The position numbers and the translations under genes were made by a program. The notes beneath the pieces were generated by a model. It was not told the DNA's origin, did not search any database, and saw only the letters and a list, made by a program, of their open reading frames with translations. From Malikia spinosa (GTDB lineage: Bacteria; Pseudomonadota; Gammaproteobacteria; Burkholderiales; Burkholderiaceae_C), in the NCBI RefSeq assembly GCF_002980625.1, contig NZ_PVLR01000046.1:1-63942 (forward strand): DNA of 63,942 nucleotides, written 5' to 3'. Positions 7,785-16,158 of this stretch are shown piece by piece. The first letter of the stretch is position 1, and each line of letters opens with the position of its first letter.

Positions 7785-8780
7785 ATGAAAAACGTCGCCG
7801 TCTTCGGTGCGGGCCGCATTGGCCGCATCCACGCCTCCAACCTCGCCGCCCTGCCCGGCGTTCGCCTGCAGTATGTCTGTGACGCGGTGCCCAGCGCCGC
7901 GGCCGAACTGGCACAGCAGCTCGGCGCCCAGGTCGCCGAGCTCGACCAGGTGTTCGCCGATCCGGGCGTGGATGCGGTCGCGATCTGCTCGCCCACCAGC
8001 ACCCACAGCGACCTGATCGCCAGGGCGGCGGCCGCCGGCAAGCATATCTTCTGCGAGAAGCCGGTCGACCTGTCGGTGCCGCGCGCCGAGGCGGTGGCGC
8101 GCGCCGTCGCCGAGGCCGGGGTGGCCTGCATGATCGGCTTCCAGCGCCGCTTCGACCCGACCTTCAACGAGGCACGCCGCCGCCTCGACGCCGGCGAGAT
8201 CGGCCGCCCCGAGATGCTCGTGATCACGAGTCGCGACCCCGGCGCGCCGCCGGTCGACTACCTCAAGGCCTCGGGCGGCATCTTCCGCGACATGCTGATC
8301 CACGACCTCGACGTGTTCCGCTGGATCCTGTGCGCCGACGGCGACGAAGCGGCCTGGCTCAGCGCGACCGCCTCGGTGCTGACCGATCCAGCCGTGGCCG
8401 AAGCCGGCGACTGGGACAGCACCGCCGTGACGATCAAGACCCGCCTGGGCCGTCTCTGCCAGATCAACACCAGCCGCCGCGCCGCCTACGGCTACGACCA
8501 GCGCTTCGAGCTGCTCGGCTCCGACGGCATGCTGCAATGCGGCAACCAGACCCCGAGCCAGGTGCTGCAATGGGACGCGCGCGGCGTGCGGGCCGACAAG
8601 CCCGAGCCCTTCTTCCTGCAGCGCTATGCCGCCGCCTACCGGCTCGAGATCGAGCATTTCTTCGACTGCCTGCAGTCGGGCCAGCCGTTCAAGACCACGG
8701 TCGAGGACGGCGTCAAGGCCCAGCAGCTGGCTGATGCCGCCACCCTGAGTGCGCAAAGCGGCCAGCCGGTGCAGTTCTGA
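7785..8780 (+). CDS. iolG: Inositol 2-dehydrogenase-like Gfo/Idh oxidoreductase
   Basis: A 331-residue NAD-dependent dehydrogenase. It shows the dinucleotide-binding motif VFGAGRIGRIH at the N-terminus, the catalytic-lysine motif FCEKPVD near residue 92, and the active-site stretch GGIFRDMLIHDLDVFRWI typical of inositol dehydrogenases. It is a paralogue of the 336-residue enzyme in the left operon, not a copy of it. A Shine-Dalgarno-like AAGGA lies 7 bp before the ATG, and the promoter carries an apparent RpiR-type operator. A second dehydrogenase gene follows 77 bp downstream, probably in the same transcript. The true substrate could be another inositol isomer or polyol. Confidence 0.8.
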   Translation: MKNVAVFGAGRIGRIHASNLAALPGVRLQYVCDAVPSAAAELAQQLGAQVAELDQVFADPGVDAVAICSPTSTHSDLIARAAAAGKHIFCEKPVDLSVPRAEAVARAVAEAGVACMIGFQRRFDPTFNEARRRLDAGEIGRPEMLVITSRDPGAPPVDYLKASGGIFRDMLIHDLDVFRWILCADGDEAAWLSATASVLTDPAVAEAGDWDSTAVTIKTRLGRLCQINTSRRAAYGYDQRFELLGSDGMLQCGNQTPSQVLQWDARGVRADKPEPFFLQRYAAAYRLEIEHFFDCLQSGQPFKTTVEDGVKAQQLADAATLSAQSGQPVQF

Positions 8781-8857
8781 GCGCTGGCGCCTGATGGCAA
8801 TCGGAGCGCGGGCGAAGGCGCCGCAGCTCCCCAGTCGAAAACAACAGGAGACAAGAC

Positions 8858-9892
8858 ATGAAACAGGAAAACACCGCCCCGCTGCGCGTGGGCATCGCCG
8901 GCCTGGGCCGGCTCGGCAAGCGCCACGCCGAGCAACTGGCGCGCCACACCCCGGGCGCGCGGCTGGTTGCGGCCTGCAGCCCGGTGGCCGAGGAGCTCGA
9001 CTGGGCGCGTGAGACGCTTGGCGTGCCGCGCCTCTATGCCGACTATGCCGAGCTGCTGGCCGACCCCGAAATCGATGCCGTGGTGCTGGTCACGCCGACC
9101 ACGCTGCATGCCGACCAGACCAGCGCGGCGCTGCGTGCCGGCAAGCATGTCTTCGTCGAAAAGCCGCTCTCGCTCGACGTCGCGACCTGCGAGGCGGTCG
9201 AGGCCGTGGCGCGCGACTATCCCGATCAGGTCGCCATGGTCGGCTTCGTGCGCCGCTTCGACCCCAGCTACGCGCGTGCCAAGGCCGCGATCGACGCCGG
9301 CCAGCTCGGCCGACCGTTCCTGGTGCGCTCGCAGACCTGTGACCAGAACGATCCGGCCGGCTTCTTCGTGCGCTTCGCGCCGAGCTCGGGCGGCATCTTC
9401 ATGGACTGCAGCGTGCATGACATCGACCTGGCGCGCTGGATGCTCGGCAACCCGAAGGCGGTGCGCGCCTTCGCCAGCGGCACGATCGCGCTGCACCCGG
9501 GCCTGACCGACTGCGGCGATGTCGACAACGGGCTGGCCATCGTCGAGTTCGAGGGCGGACAGCGCGCGATGTTCTACGCCAGCCGCACCCTGCCCCATGG
9601 TCACGAGACCACGACCGAAGTCATCGGCACCACCGGCACGGTGCAGATCGGCTTTGGTGCGCACGCCGACCGCACCGAGTTCCGCAACGCGGCCGGTGTG
9701 CAGCACACCGCGCTGCCGGACTTCTTCGCCCGCTTCGAGGACGCCTTCCGACTCGAAATGGAAGCCTTCGTCGCGGCCTGCCGCGGCGAGATCGCGCCGC
9801 CGCTGACGCTGTCGGACGCGACCGAGGCGACCCGGATCGGCCAGGCCATTACCGAGTCGCTGCGCAGCGGCCTGCCAGTCGCGATAGCCTGA
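8858..9892 (+). CDS. Gfo/Idh/MocA family oxidoreductase
   Basis: A 344-residue NAD(P)-dependent dehydrogenase with GIAGLGRLGKRHAEQL near the N-terminus, the lysine motif FVEKPLS near residue 105, and SSGGIFMDCSVHDIDLARWML in the C-terminal domain. It is related to but distinct from the preceding enzyme. An AGGAG site precedes the ATG. Two or more Gfo/Idh enzymes in one cluster commonly handle different stereoisomers of inositol, or an oxidation/reduction pair that epimerises them; which applies here is unknown. A hexanucleotide repeat tract begins at its stop codon. Confidence 0.75.
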   Translation: MKQENTAPLRVGIAGLGRLGKRHAEQLARHTPGARLVAACSPVAEELDWARETLGVPRLYADYAELLADPEIDAVVLVTPTTLHADQTSAALRAGKHVFVEKPLSLDVATCEAVEAVARDYPDQVAMVGFVRRFDPSYARAKAAIDAGQLGRPFLVRSQTCDQNDPAGFFVRFAPSSGGIFMDCSVHDIDLARWMLGNPKAVRAFASGTIALHPGLTDCGDVDNGLAIVEFEGGQRAMFYASRTLPHGHETTTEVIGTTGTVQIGFGAHADRTEFRNAAGVQHTALPDFFARFEDAFRLEMEAFVAACRGEIAPPLTLSDATEATRIGQAITESLRSGLPVAIA

Positions 9893-9959
9893 AGCTGAAG
9901 CTGAAGCCGTGACTGTGACTGTGACTGTGACTGTGACTGTGACTGTGACTGTGACTGTG
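9890..9959. repeat. Two adjacent hexanucleotide tandem repeats
   Basis: Three copies of TGAAGC (9890-9907), the first including the dehydrogenase stop codon, are followed at once by eight perfect copies of GTGACT (9909-9956) and a partial ninth. Such tracts change copy number by replication slippage. The tract lies between two convergent genes, so it is unlikely to act as a phase-variable promoter. Confidence 0.9.
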
Positions 9960-9996
9960 GCCGAGCCTGCTCCGCACAGGCCAGCCCAGGTCCGTG

Positions 9997-10230
9997 CTAC
10001 TCGCGCAGCGCCAGGCTGAGCCGGTCGATCACCTCGGCCCAGTCGGCATCATCGGCCAGCAGCTGGCGCAGCAGCTCGGCCTGCGAAGCGGTCCAGAACG
10101 GGGCCTCCTCAAGCTTGGCATCAGGCGCCAGCGGCCCCTGCTCGCGCAGGAAGGCCGCGATGCTGAACGGGTCGCTGGGCAGGCCGAGCTGGTCGAACAG
10201 TTCGGTAAAGCGGTGAAAGAAGGCTTCCAT
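9997..10230 (-). CDS. DUF2789 family protein
   Basis: A 77-residue small protein matching the pattern of the DUF2789 family: HRFTELFDQLGLPSD near the start, APFWTASQAELLRQ in the middle and a final DADWAEVIDRLSLALRE. Function is not known. I chose the start MEAFFHRF; 22 more codons are open upstream but do not resemble the family. It lies convergent to the dehydrogenase and downstream of phaB on the same strand, separated from phaB by a strong terminator, so it probably has its own promoter. Confidence 0.75.
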   Translation of the reverse strand: MEAFFHRFTELFDQLGLPSDPFSIAAFLREQGPLAPDAKLEEAPFWTASQAELLRQLLADDADWAEVIDRLSLALRE

Positions 10231-10330
10231 GGGCAGACTCCCGGGACAGAGTTGAGCAGATGGGACTAGCTTGCAGCAAATCGCGCACGCCGGCAAGGGC
10301 CGCGCCCCGGCTTGAGCCAGCAGCGCCCAG

Positions 10331-10379
10331 CATGAAAAAACCCGCGCCAGCGAATAAAGCCGGAGCGGGTTTTTTCATG
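10331..10379. terminator. Rho-independent terminator after phaB
   Basis: A 15-bp perfect inverted repeat: CATGAAAAAACCCGC (10331-10345) and GCGGGTTTTTTCATG (10365-10379), with a 19-base loop. The A-run on one side and T-run on the other make it able to work in both directions. It ends the phaCAB transcript on the minus strand. Confidence 0.85.
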
Positions 10380-10423
10380 ACCGGAAATGACGCCCTGACA
10401 GGCGTCTTCCCCAGTGCAGGGCA

Positions 10424-11161
10424 TCAGCCCATGTGCAGGCCGCCGTTGACCGAGAAGTCGGCACCGGTCGAGTAGCCGCCGTCTTCGCTGGCCAGCCAGG
10501 CGACGATGGAAGCGATCTCGCTCGGCTTGCCCAGGCGCTTGACCGGCACGGTGGCGACGATCTTCTCGAGCACGTCCGGACGGATGGCGTTGACCATGTC
10601 GGTGCCGATGTAGCCCGGGCTCACGGTGTTGACGGTCACGCCCTTGGTCGCCATTTCCTGCGCCAGCGCCATCGAGAAACCATGCATGCCGGCCTTGGCA
10701 GCCGAGTAGTTGGTCTGGCCGGCCTGGCCCTTGTTGCCGTTGACCGACGAGATCTGGATGATGCGGCCCCAGCCCTTTTCGACCATGTCCGGCACGACCT
10801 GCTTGGTCACGTTGAACATCGAGTTCAGGTTGGTGTCGATGACGGCGTCCCAGTCCTCGCGGGTCATCTTCAGGAACATGCGGTCCTTGGTGATGCCGGC
10901 GTTGTTGACCAGCACGTCGATCGGGCCGTGCTCGGCCTTGGCCTTGGCGAAGGCTTCGACGGTCGAATCCCAGCTGCTGACGTCGCCGGCCGAAGCGTAG
11001 AAGGTGAAGCCCAGCGCGGCTTGCTCGTCGAGCCACTTGGTGAAGTCACGGGTCGGACCGCAGCCGGCGATGACCTTGAAGCCTTCCTGATGCAGGCGCT
11101 GGCAGATAGCCGTTCCGATGCCACCCATGCCACCGGTCACGTAAGCGATTTTTTGAGTCAT
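10424..11161 (-). CDS. phaB: Acetoacetyl-CoA reductase
   Basis: A 245-residue short-chain dehydrogenase that reduces acetoacetyl-CoA to (R)-3-hydroxybutyryl-CoA with NADPH, the second step of polyhydroxybutyrate synthesis. It shows the cofactor motif TGGMGGIGTAI at residues 8-18, NNAGITKD, the catalytic serine region IQISSVNGNKGQAGQ, and the catalytic YSAAKAG. The family-typical start MTQKIAYVTGG has a GAGGAG site; a start 14 codons earlier is unlikely. It is the last gene of the phaC-phaA-phaB operon, 99 bp after phaA, and is followed by a strong terminator. Confidence 0.95.
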   Translation of the reverse strand: MTQKIAYVTGGMGGIGTAICQRLHQEGFKVIAGCGPTRDFTKWLDEQAALGFTFYASAGDVSSWDSTVEAFAKAKAEHGPIDVLVNNAGITKDRMFLKMTREDWDAVIDTNLNSMFNVTKQVVPDMVEKGWGRIIQISSVNGNKGQAGQTNYSAAKAGMHGFSMALAQEMATKGVTVNTVSPGYIGTDMVNAIRPDVLEKIVATVPVKRLGKPSEIASIVAWLASEDGGYSTGADFSVNGGLHMG

Positions 11162-11260
11162 GTCGTTCTCCTCGTTTGTTGGTTTAAGTCGTCTGGAAAT
11201 CATCCCGGCCGCCGGAAGGCCCGGCGGTCAGGAATTGGGGAAACTCTGGGAAACAGTAGA

Positions 11261-12442
11261 TCAGCGCTCGACAGCCAGCGCCACGCCCATGCCGCCACCG
11301 ATGCACAGTGCGGCCAGGCCCTTCTTGGCGTCACGGCGCTGCATTTCGTGCAGCAGCGAGACCAGGATGCGGCAACCAGACGCGCCGATCGGGTGACCCA
11401 GCGCGATCGCGCCGCCGTTGACGTTGACCTTGGCCAGGTCGGTGCCCAGCTCCTGGTTGACGGCGCAGGCCTGGGCTGCGAAGGCTTCGTTGAGTTCGAA
11501 CAGGTCGACGTCACCCACGCTCCAGCCGGCGCGCTCGAGCGCCTTCTTCGATGCCGAGACCGGGCCCATGCCCATGATCGCCGGGTCCAGACCGGTGGTG
11601 CCGAAGCTCTTGAGCGTGGCCAGCGGGGTCAGGCCCAGGGCAGCAGCCTTGCTGGCCTTCATGACCATCACGGCGGCGGCGCCGTCGTTGATGCCCGAAG
11701 CGTTGCCGGCGGTCACGCTACCGGCCTTGTCGAAGGCGGGCTTGAGGGCGGCCAGCACGTCGGCGCTGGTCTTCTTGTTGATGAACTCGTCAGCGGCGAA
11801 GACGACCGGGTCGCCCTTGCGCTGCGGGATCACGACCGGCACGATCTCGTCGACGAACTTGCCGGCTTCCTGCGCGGCAGCCGCCTTTTGCTGGCTGGCC
11901 AGGGCCAGCGCATCCTGCATCTCGCGCGTGATGTTGAATTCCTTGGCGACGTTCTCGGCCGTGATACCCATGTGGTACTTGGCGTAGGCGTCGGTCAGGC
12001 CGTCGTTGATCATGGTGTCGACCAGCTTCCAGTCGCCCATGCGCTGGCCGTCACGGCTGCCCGGCAGCACATGGCCGCTGGCGCTCATGTTTTCCTGGCC
12101 GCCGGCGATCACGATCTCGCTGTCGCCCCAGGCCACGGCCTGCGCGGCCAGCATGACGGCCTTCAGGCCCGAGCCGCAGACGGCGTTGATGGTCAGCGCC
12201 GGGGTTTCCTTGGCGATGCCGGCCTTCATCATGGCCTGACGCGCCGGGTTCTGGCCAGCGCCAGCTGCCAGCACCTGGCCCATGATCACTTCGCCGATCT
12301 GGTCGGCAGCGACGCCGGTGCGCTCGAGCAGCGCCTTGATCACGGTCGCGCCCAGCTCGGGGGCGGACACCTTGGCCAGGCTGCCGCCAAACTTGCCGAC
12401 GGCGGTGCGCACAGCGGCGACGATGACGATGTTGTCTTGCAT
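11261..12442 (-). CDS. phaA: Acetyl-CoA acetyltransferase (beta-ketothiolase)
   Basis: A 393-residue thiolase that condenses two acetyl-CoA to acetoacetyl-CoA, the first step of polyhydroxybutyrate synthesis. The nucleophilic cysteine is C89 in [11 protein letters not shown]. The C-terminal active site has [12 protein letters not shown] with the conserved histidine and second cysteine, and NEAFAAQA is also present. It could also serve in ketone or short-chain fatty-acid metabolism (bktB-like), but its place between phaC and phaB makes phaA the best name. Confidence 0.93.
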   Translation of the reverse strand: MQDNIVIVAAVRTAVGKFGGSLAKVSAPELGATVIKALLERTGVAADQIGEVIMGQVLAAGAGQNPARQAMMKAGIAKETPALTINAVCGSGLKAVMLAAQAVAWGDSEIVIAGGQENMSASGHVLPGSRDGQRMGDWKLVDTMINDGLTDAYAKYHMGITAENVAKEFNITREMQDALALASQQKAAAAQEAGKFVDEIVPVVIPQRKGDPVVFAADEFINKKTSADVLAALKPAFDKAGSVTAGNASGINDGAAAVMVMKASKAAALGLTPLATLKSFGTTGLDPAIMGMGPVSASKKALERAGWSVGDVDLFELNEAFAAQACAVNQELGTDLAKVNVNGGAIALGHPIGASGCRILVSLLHEMQRRDAKKGLAALCIGGGMGVALAVER

Positions 12443-12504
12443 GGGTAGCTCCTCTTTATTGACTAACGGATAACAGGGGGAATGCGGAAAACTGGCTCAG
12501 CGCT

Positions 12505-14280
12505 TCAGGCCTTGGCCTTGACATAGCGGCCAGGCGCCGGCTCGATCGACTTGTACTTGCGGCTGCCGTAGGACTTGGGCGCGGCGATTTCCGCGCCGGC
12601 CTGGCTCTTGAGCCACTGGGCCCAGTCGCCCCACCAGCTGCCCTTGTGCTCGGTCGAGGCGGCGATCCAGTCCTCGGCGTTGGCCGGGAATTCGGTGTCG
12701 GAGCCGATCCAGTGGCTGCGCTTGCCCTTGCTGGCGGGGTTGATCACGCCGGCGATATGGCCCGAGGCGCCCATCACGAAACGCTTGGGACCCGTCAGGT
12801 GCTGGGTCGAGGCATAGGCGGCGCCGATCGGCACAATATGGTCCTCGCGCGAACCGTAGAGGTAGACCGGAATGTCAACCTTGGACAGATCGACCGGCTG
12901 ACCGCAGACCGTGACCGAACCGGGCTTGACCAGGCGGTTTTCCAGGTAGGTGTTGCGCAGGTACCAGGCGTAATAGGGGCCGGGCAGGTTGGTGCTGTCG
13001 CCGTTCCAGTACAGCAGGTCGAACGGCGGCGGGGTCTCGCCCTTGAGGTAGTTGCCCACCACATAGTTCCAGACCAGGTCGTTCGGACGCAGGAAGCTGA
13101 AGGTGGTCGCCAGGTCGCGACCCGGCAGCAGGCCGCCCTGGGCGAACTGCAGCTCGCGCAACTTGACCATGGCCTCATCGATGAAGATGTCGATGATGCC
13201 GGTGTCGCGGAAGTCGAGCATCGTGGTCAGGAAGGTCGCGCTGTTGACCGGCTTCTCGCCACGCGCGGCCAGCACGGCCAGCGCCGTGCCCAGCATGGTG
13301 CCGCCGACGCAAAAGCCCAGCGTGTTGATGGTCTCGGCGCCCGTGATCTCGCGCGTGACGCTGATGGCCTTGATGACCGCTTGCTCGATGTAGTCGTCCC
13401 AGGTCTGCTTGGCGCAGGACTGGTCGGGGTTGCGCCAGCTCACGACGAAGGTGCGCATGCCCTGCTCGACGCAGTAGCGGATCAGCGAGTTCTCGGGCTG
13501 CAGGTCCAGGATGTAGTACTTGTTGATCGAAGGCGGCACGAACAGCATCGGGCGCGCATGCACCTTGGCCGTCAGCGGCTTGTATTCGAGCAGCTGGAAG
13601 AACTCGTTCTCGAACACCACTGCGCCTTCGCTGGTGGCGACGTTGTGGCCGACTTCGAACGCGCTCTCGTCGGTCATCGAGACATGGCCCTGCTGCATGT
13701 CTTTGAGCAGGTTCTGGATGCCCTTGGCAATGCTCTCGCCCTTGGTATCGATCGCCTTTTGCTGTGCATCGGCGTTGAGCGCCAGGAAGTTGCTCGGCGC
13801 GCTGGCGTCGATCCACTGCTGGACCGCAAAATTGACGCGGGCCTTGGTCTTGGCGTCGGCATCAACCGCCTCGGCCATCGCCATCAGCGTGCGCGCATTG
13901 AGCAGGTACATCGCGGCATTGAAGGCGGCCATCGGATTGCTGCCCCAGGCTTCGCCGGCAAAGCGACGGTCCTTGGGCAACTTGATTTCAAGGCCCTGGT
14001 TCCAGATCTGAGCCAATTCGTGCAAGTAGGACTGCTGGATTTCGGCCAGCTTGGCCTGGTCGAGCTTGACCGGCACTTCGGTCTGGCCGGCGATCTTGCT
14101 GAACAGTTCGGAAAGCTTGGAGGCAGTGGGCATTTGCGGCAGACCGTTAAACTGGGGCATGGCTACACCGAACACCGGTGCGACTGCGGCTTGGCTGGAC
14201 TGCAACATGCGGGACCACTGCTGCAAGGCAGCCTGCTGGAAATCCTGGGAGCTTGCGAGCCAGGGGTTGCTTGAAATCAT
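12505..14280 (-). CDS. phaC: Class I poly(3-hydroxyalkanoate) synthase
   Basis: A 591-residue polyester synthase that polymerises 3-hydroxyacyl-CoA at the granule surface. An N-terminal domain of about 200 residues precedes an alpha/beta-hydrolase fold. The nucleophilic cysteine lies in the lipase-like box GFCVGG near residue 320, a candidate catalytic aspartate in YGSREDHIVP, and the histidine in GASGHIAGVINP. Length and lack of a separate PhaE/PhaR partner fit class I. The start MISSNPWLA has a strong AGGAGG site; an in-frame start 14 codons earlier is less likely. It is the first gene of the operon, and its upstream AT-rich region is shared with a divergent small membrane protein gene. Confidence 0.95.
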   Translation of the reverse strand: MISSNPWLASSQDFQQAALQQWSRMLQSSQAAVAPVFGVAMPQFNGLPQMPTASKLSELFSKIAGQTEVPVKLDQAKLAEIQQSYLHELAQIWNQGLEIKLPKDRRFAGEAWGSNPMAAFNAAMYLLNARTLMAMAEAVDADAKTKARVNFAVQQWIDASAPSNFLALNADAQQKAIDTKGESIAKGIQNLLKDMQQGHVSMTDESAFEVGHNVATSEGAVVFENEFFQLLEYKPLTAKVHARPMLFVPPSINKYYILDLQPENSLIRYCVEQGMRTFVVSWRNPDQSCAKQTWDDYIEQAVIKAISVTREITGAETINTLGFCVGGTMLGTALAVLAARGEKPVNSATFLTTMLDFRDTGIIDIFIDEAMVKLRELQFAQGGLLPGRDLATTFSFLRPNDLVWNYVVGNYLKGETPPPFDLLYWNGDSTNLPGPYYAWYLRNTYLENRLVKPGSVTVCGQPVDLSKVDIPVYLYGSREDHIVPIGAAYASTQHLTGPKRFVMGASGHIAGVINPASKGKRSHWIGSDTEFPANAEDWIAASTEHKGSWWGDWAQWLKSQAGAEIAAPKSYGSRKYKSIEPAPGRYVKAKA

Positions 14281-14406
14281 ATAAATGCCTCCTATTTGTA
14301 TTAGATTGTTGCTTTGCAGCAATTAGCTCAGTAACCTGGGTCAAACTAGGTATGGCTACTAGCATATCTCATTTATCCAGCCTCTTTCATTTCAGTTCTG
14401 AATCAT

Positions 14407-14676
14407 ATGTATATCATGGCAATTGGCTGGGGCTACGTCGCACTGATGATGGCACTGGCAGAAGCGACTAACGCAAATGGCTCCATCCTAGGAGCCATGC
14501 TGACATTTGTTTGTTACGGTTTGATGCCAGTCGGGTTACTGCTCTATGTCCTGGGGCGTCCGGCGCGCCGGCGCCGGCGCGAGCAGCAGGCCGCCTCAGT
14601 CGAGCCAGATGCTGGCGGCCATGCGCCCGGTGCTGCCGAGCCTGGCAGCGTCGCGCCGGTGAGAAAAGAACCGTGA
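14407..14676 (+). CDS. Small conserved membrane protein
   Basis: An 89-residue protein with two predicted membrane helices (about residues 2-18 and 26-48), then an arginine-rich stretch RPARRRRR and a disordered tail. Similar small proteins beside pgeF or pha genes occur in Burkholderiales as far as I recall; the function is unknown. The start could be the ATG at 14407 or another three codons later. It is divergent from phaC, with 126 bp between. Its last 81 bp overlap the 3' end of the convergent pgeF gene, so one of the two tails may be an extension. Confidence 0.6.
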   Translation: MYIMAIGWGYVALMMALAEATNANGSILGAMLTFVCYGLMPVGLLLYVLGRPARRRRREQQAASVEPDAGGHAPGAAEPGSVAPVRKEP

Positions 14677-15531
14677 GGACTGGGTCACGCTGCACCAGCC
14701 GAGGCTGCCATCGTTGCCCGCGATCTGGCTGATACCCAAGCCGGCCAGCCGCAGCCGGGCCAGGCGCGGCAGGTCGGCCAGCCATTTGCCGCCCTGGGCT
14801 GACGGCCTCCCCTGTCCGCTCTGCCCGCCTGAAATCGGCAGCGGCTTGAAGGCGCTTGCCGCCGCCGGGTCGGACTCGGTGTAGGCGCGCATCACCTCGG
14901 CGCCGACCTCGAACGCCTGCGGGCCGATGCAGGGACCGAGCCAGACGCGCAGGCCCGCGCGCTGCGAGTCCGTGCGCGCCGCCGGCCACTGCTCGCACAG
15001 GGCTTCGAGCACGCCGCGTCCGCCCACGCCGAGCAGGCCGCGCCAGCCGGCATGCACGGCCGCCACGCTGGCGCCATCAGCCGCGCAGAGCAACAGCGGC
15101 AGGCAGTCGGCGACCATGACGGTGCAGGCAAGGCCGGGCTGGGCGGTCCAGCAGGCGTCGGCCTCCAGGCCGTCGGGGCTGTCGGGCTGAAGTTCGAGCA
15201 CCTCGACCCCATGGACCTGGCGCAGGAAGACCGGACGCGTGCCCAGGCGCTGGTGCAGCAAGGCGCGGTTGCCGGCGACCGCCTGCGGACAGTCGCCGAC
15301 ATGGTCGCCCAGGTTCCAGTCGTCAAACGGCGCTTTCGACAGGCCGCCACGGCGGCTGGTGAAAGCTGCGTGCACGCCAGCGGGCCAGTCGCCTGCGTCC
15401 AGCAAACCGGCTGCAGCGCTATCGGCTGTGCCGTTGGACTGCGGAGACTGCGGGTTGGCGCTGGCTGCGCCAGGGTGATCGGGGCCTGGGGCAGGCGGTG
15501 CGGACGGGGAAGTCTCGGGCGTGGCGGACAT
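14596..15531 (-). CDS. pgeF: Peptidoglycan editing factor / laccase-domain purine nucleoside enzyme
   Basis: A 311-residue protein of the Cu-oxidase_4 (YfiH/PgeF) family. Characteristic stretches are FTSRRGGLS, LRQVHGVEV, MVADCLPLLLC, VAAVHAGWRGLLGG-like AAVHAGWRG, and WLGPCIGPQAFEVG, with the conserved H, C and H metal-site residues. Family members act as purine nucleoside phosphorylases/deaminases or as peptidoglycan editing factors. The first 45 or so residues are proline/serine-rich and probably disordered. I chose MSATPE as start; an ATG 20 codons upstream is possible but would lie only 9 bp from the divergent NUDIX start. The 3' end overlaps the small membrane protein gene on the other strand. 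Confidence 0.85.
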   Translation of the reverse strand: MSATPETSPSAPPAPGPDHPGAASANPQSPQSNGTADSAAAGLLDAGDWPAGVHAAFTSRRGGLSKAPFDDWNLGDHVGDCPQAVAGNRALLHQRLGTRPVFLRQVHGVEVLELQPDSPDGLEADACWTAQPGLACTVMVADCLPLLLCAADGASVAAVHAGWRGLLGVGGRGVLEALCEQWPAARTDSQRAGLRVWLGPCIGPQAFEVGAEVMRAYTESDPAAASAFKPLPISGGQSGQGRPSAQGGKWLADLPRLARLRLAGLGISQIAGNDGSLGWCSVTQSSRFFSHRRDAARLGSTGRMAASIWLD

Positions 15532-15600
15532 GGCGGGCGCAGCAGGGCTGAAGTGAAGGATGATCCGATTGTGCGAGAATGATCTGATCATTTTTCTTCG

Positions 15601-16158
15601 ATGCTACGGGTGAACTTCTCGCACACCATTCATTTCTGCCGCCAGTGCGGCACAGCGGTCGAGCAGCGTGTGCCGGACGATGGCGACACCAGGCTGCGCG
15701 CGATCTGCCCGGCCTGCGGCACCATCCATTACCAGAATCCGCTCAACGTGGTCGGTACCGTGCCCTACCTGGGCGACCGGGTGCTGCTGTGCAAGCGCAA
15801 CATCGAGCCGCGCCGTGGTTTCTGGACCCTGCCGGCCGGCTTCATGGAGCTCGGCGAATCGACCGCCGAGGGCGCGCTGCGTGAAACCCAGGAGGAAGCC
15901 GGCGCCGAGATCGAACTCGAAGGACTGTTCACGCTGCTCAATGTGGCCCGCGTGAGCCAGGTCCACATGTACTACCGCGCACGACTGCTGAGCGAGCGCT
16001 TCGACCCCGGTCACGAGACCATGGAGGCGCGGCTGTTCCAGCAGCACGAGATCCCCTGGGAGGAGATCGCGTTTCGCACCGTCAAGGAGACGCTGGAACG
16101 CTTCTTCGCCGACCAGCAGCGCGGCAGCTTCGGCTTCTACGCCGGCGACATCAACTGA
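15601..16158 (+). CDS. NUDIX hydrolase with N-terminal zinc ribbon
   Basis: A 185-residue protein. Two CxxC pairs (FCRQCG and CPACG) form an N-terminal zinc ribbon as in NADH pyrophosphatase-like NUDIX enzymes. The NUDIX box GFMELGESTAEGALRETQEE (about residues 80-99), continuing AGAE, is complete. It probably cleaves a nucleotide-diphosphate-linked substrate such as NADH or ADP-ribose; the substrate cannot be told. The ATG used immediately follows the pgeF upstream region. The last 8 bp overlap the 3' end of the convergent zipA gene. Confidence 0.88.
   Translation: MLRVNFSHTIHFCRQCGTAVEQRVPDDGDTRLRAICPACGTIHYQNPLNVVGTVPYLGDRVLLCKRNIEPRRGFWTLPAGFMELGESTAEGALRETQEEAGAEIELEGLFTLLNVARVSQVHMYYRARLLSERFDPGHETMEARLFQQHEIPWEEIAFRTVKETLERFFADQQRGSFGFYAGDIN

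Noticed and set aside
9909-9959. CRISPR-like array
   Set aside because: Units are six bases without spacers: a simple tandem repeat. No CRISPR array or cas gene is visible in the window.
10433-12448. Open frame of 671 codons antisense to phaB and phaA
   Set aside because: It spans two well-defined genes on the other strand and has no protein-like composition.
12646-14274. Long open frame (542 codons) antisense to phaC
   Set aside because: Codon structure of a GC-rich gene leaves the opposite strand open. The phaC product is fully recognisable with catalytic motifs; the antisense product is low-complexity and matches nothing.
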